From a virus: a DNA stretch of 29,548 nt. Of this stretch, positions 28,959 to 29,548 are shown piece after piece; the stretch's first letter is position 1, and every line of letters starts with the position of its first letter. The notes beneath the pieces are model-generated. The model made no database searches. It saw only the letters and a program-made list of their open reading frames with translations, and had not been told where the DNA came from. Both the position numbers and the translations under genes were made by a program. The stretch is from the IMG/VR virus record IMGVR_UViG_3300025846_000034, positions 1 through 29,548 of that record; one strand, 5' to 3'.

Positions 28959-29240
28959 TCATGCCACAATTCCCAAGCCTGTCGCGTGCCACGTGACAAA
29001 GTCCGCACTCATCTCAATGGTCGCGCTAATGTAGAAGCCGTCCTCGTCCTGGTTCAGCGAGATACCGCCGCACGTCGCGCCACCGGCAGCAGCCCATGGC
29101 GTGAGCAGCACTTCCGGAGCTTCCGTGAACTTGTGCTTGAACGTGATGGTCGTGCCCGTCACCGTGCCACGCTCGAACTGGACGGCGATCGCGCCGACGT
29201 AGCTCTTGATAGCGCCGTTGATGATCTCGCCTGGTCTCAT
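28959..29240 (-). CDS. H-type lectin-like tail protein
   Basis: A 93-residue beta protein: YVGAIAVQFERGTVTGTTIT, FKHKFTEAPEVLLTPWAAAG, then SATIEMSADFVTWHATGLGI. The pattern of a strand, F-tract, EAP-turn and WxATG end resembles small H-type lectin-like or tail-tip domains in phages. Its start overlaps the preceding stop as ATGA. Binding target unknown. Confidence 0.6.
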   Translation of the reverse strand: MRPGEIINGAIKSYVGAIAVQFERGTVTGTTITFKHKFTEAPEVLLTPWAAAGGATCGGISLNQDEDGFYISATIEMSADFVTWHATGLGIVA

Positions 29241-29542
29241 ACGATCATCGCCTCAAGCGTCGTGGTCACGGCAGTCGGCGTAATGTCGATGACCGACGAT
29301 GACACCTTGTAATGCCCCAGCTGGTCATTGACGTCATGCCAGTCGAACTGTTTCCAGAGCGTGTTCATCAGGAGTCCCGCCCGCTGCACGGTGAGATCTT
29401 GCGCCGCCTGCCGGTCAAGCTTGTAGAGTTCATCTGCCATGTCCTGCAACTTGGTATCCTTGAGCTGCCAGACTTCGGCAAGGAACGGGTTGACCTTCTT
29501 GCTCAGGTTATAGTTCGTGAGATCCGGTGTTGTGCCGCTCAT
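29237..29542 (-). CDS. Hypothetical tail protein
   Basis: A 101-residue protein (MSGTTPDLTNYNLSKKVNPF...), with helical parts (LAEVWQLKDTKLQDMADELY) and a C-terminal stretch ending TTTLEAMIV. Unknown family. It is the first gene read into this window and its upstream ribosome binding site is cut by the window edge, so the start at 29542 is not confirmed. It is coupled to the lectin-like gene by ATGA. Tail context by position only. Confidence 0.55.
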   Translation of the reverse strand: MSGTTPDLTNYNLSKKVNPFLAEVWQLKDTKLQDMADELYKLDRQAAQDLTVQRAGLLMNTLWKQFDWHDVNDQLGHYKVSSSVIDITPTAVTTTLEAMIV

Positions 29543-29548
29543 GCCCGC

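Overview
The window is a stretch of a tailed double-stranded DNA phage or prophage (Caudoviricetes). It holds a large terminase, an SPP1 gp6-like portal, an SPP1 gp7/Mu F-like head protein, a scaffold, a P22-type coat protein, an endolysin with a holin, tail-tip adhesins, a Bro-type protein, an Erf annealing protein and an O-like/DnaC-like replication pair. The host cannot be named. Perfect AGGAGG ribosome binding sites, a 3D-domain protein and an endolysin with a DUF1906-type domain fit a monoderm bacterium, and an NrdD glycyl-radical fragment hints at anaerobic growth; both are inferences. No tRNA, rRNA, integrase or CRISPR array was seen.

Every gene but one is on the minus strand, so transcription runs from high to low coordinates. 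In that order: (1) 29.5-21.5 kb, tail-tip and adhesion genes with a lysis cassette (membrane helper, endolysin, holin); (2) 21.5-20.8 kb, the only sizeable intergenic region, with several stem-loops and one short plus-strand membrane-peptide gene; (3) 20.8-7.7 kb, early genes: Cro-like regulator, Erf, replication initiator with iterons inside its gene, helicase loader, Bro protein, NrdD fragment, VRR-NUC nuclease, 3D-domain protein, MazG-like enzyme, Sm-like protein and a 774-residue cysteine-rich protein; (4) 7.6-0 kb, an AP2 protein, then small terminase, large terminase, portal, head protein, scaffold and coat. Neck and tail genes presumably lie beyond the left edge, and on a circular map would join the tail-tip genes at the right edge.

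Three patterns organise the early region. Many neighbouring genes overlap by ATGA and look translationally coupled. Six coupled blocks each begin with nearly the same 18-base sequence, which contains the ribosome binding site. Finally, five free-standing homing-endonuclease-like genes are assembled from a shared kit of modules: a zinc knuckle, HPEK repeats, NUMOD3 repeats, and either an HNH or a His-rich C-terminal domain.

The least explained items are the cysteine-rich protein with 52 cysteines, the repeated block-start element, the stand-alone NrdD glycyl-radical fragment, the modular endonuclease family and the structured intergenic region.
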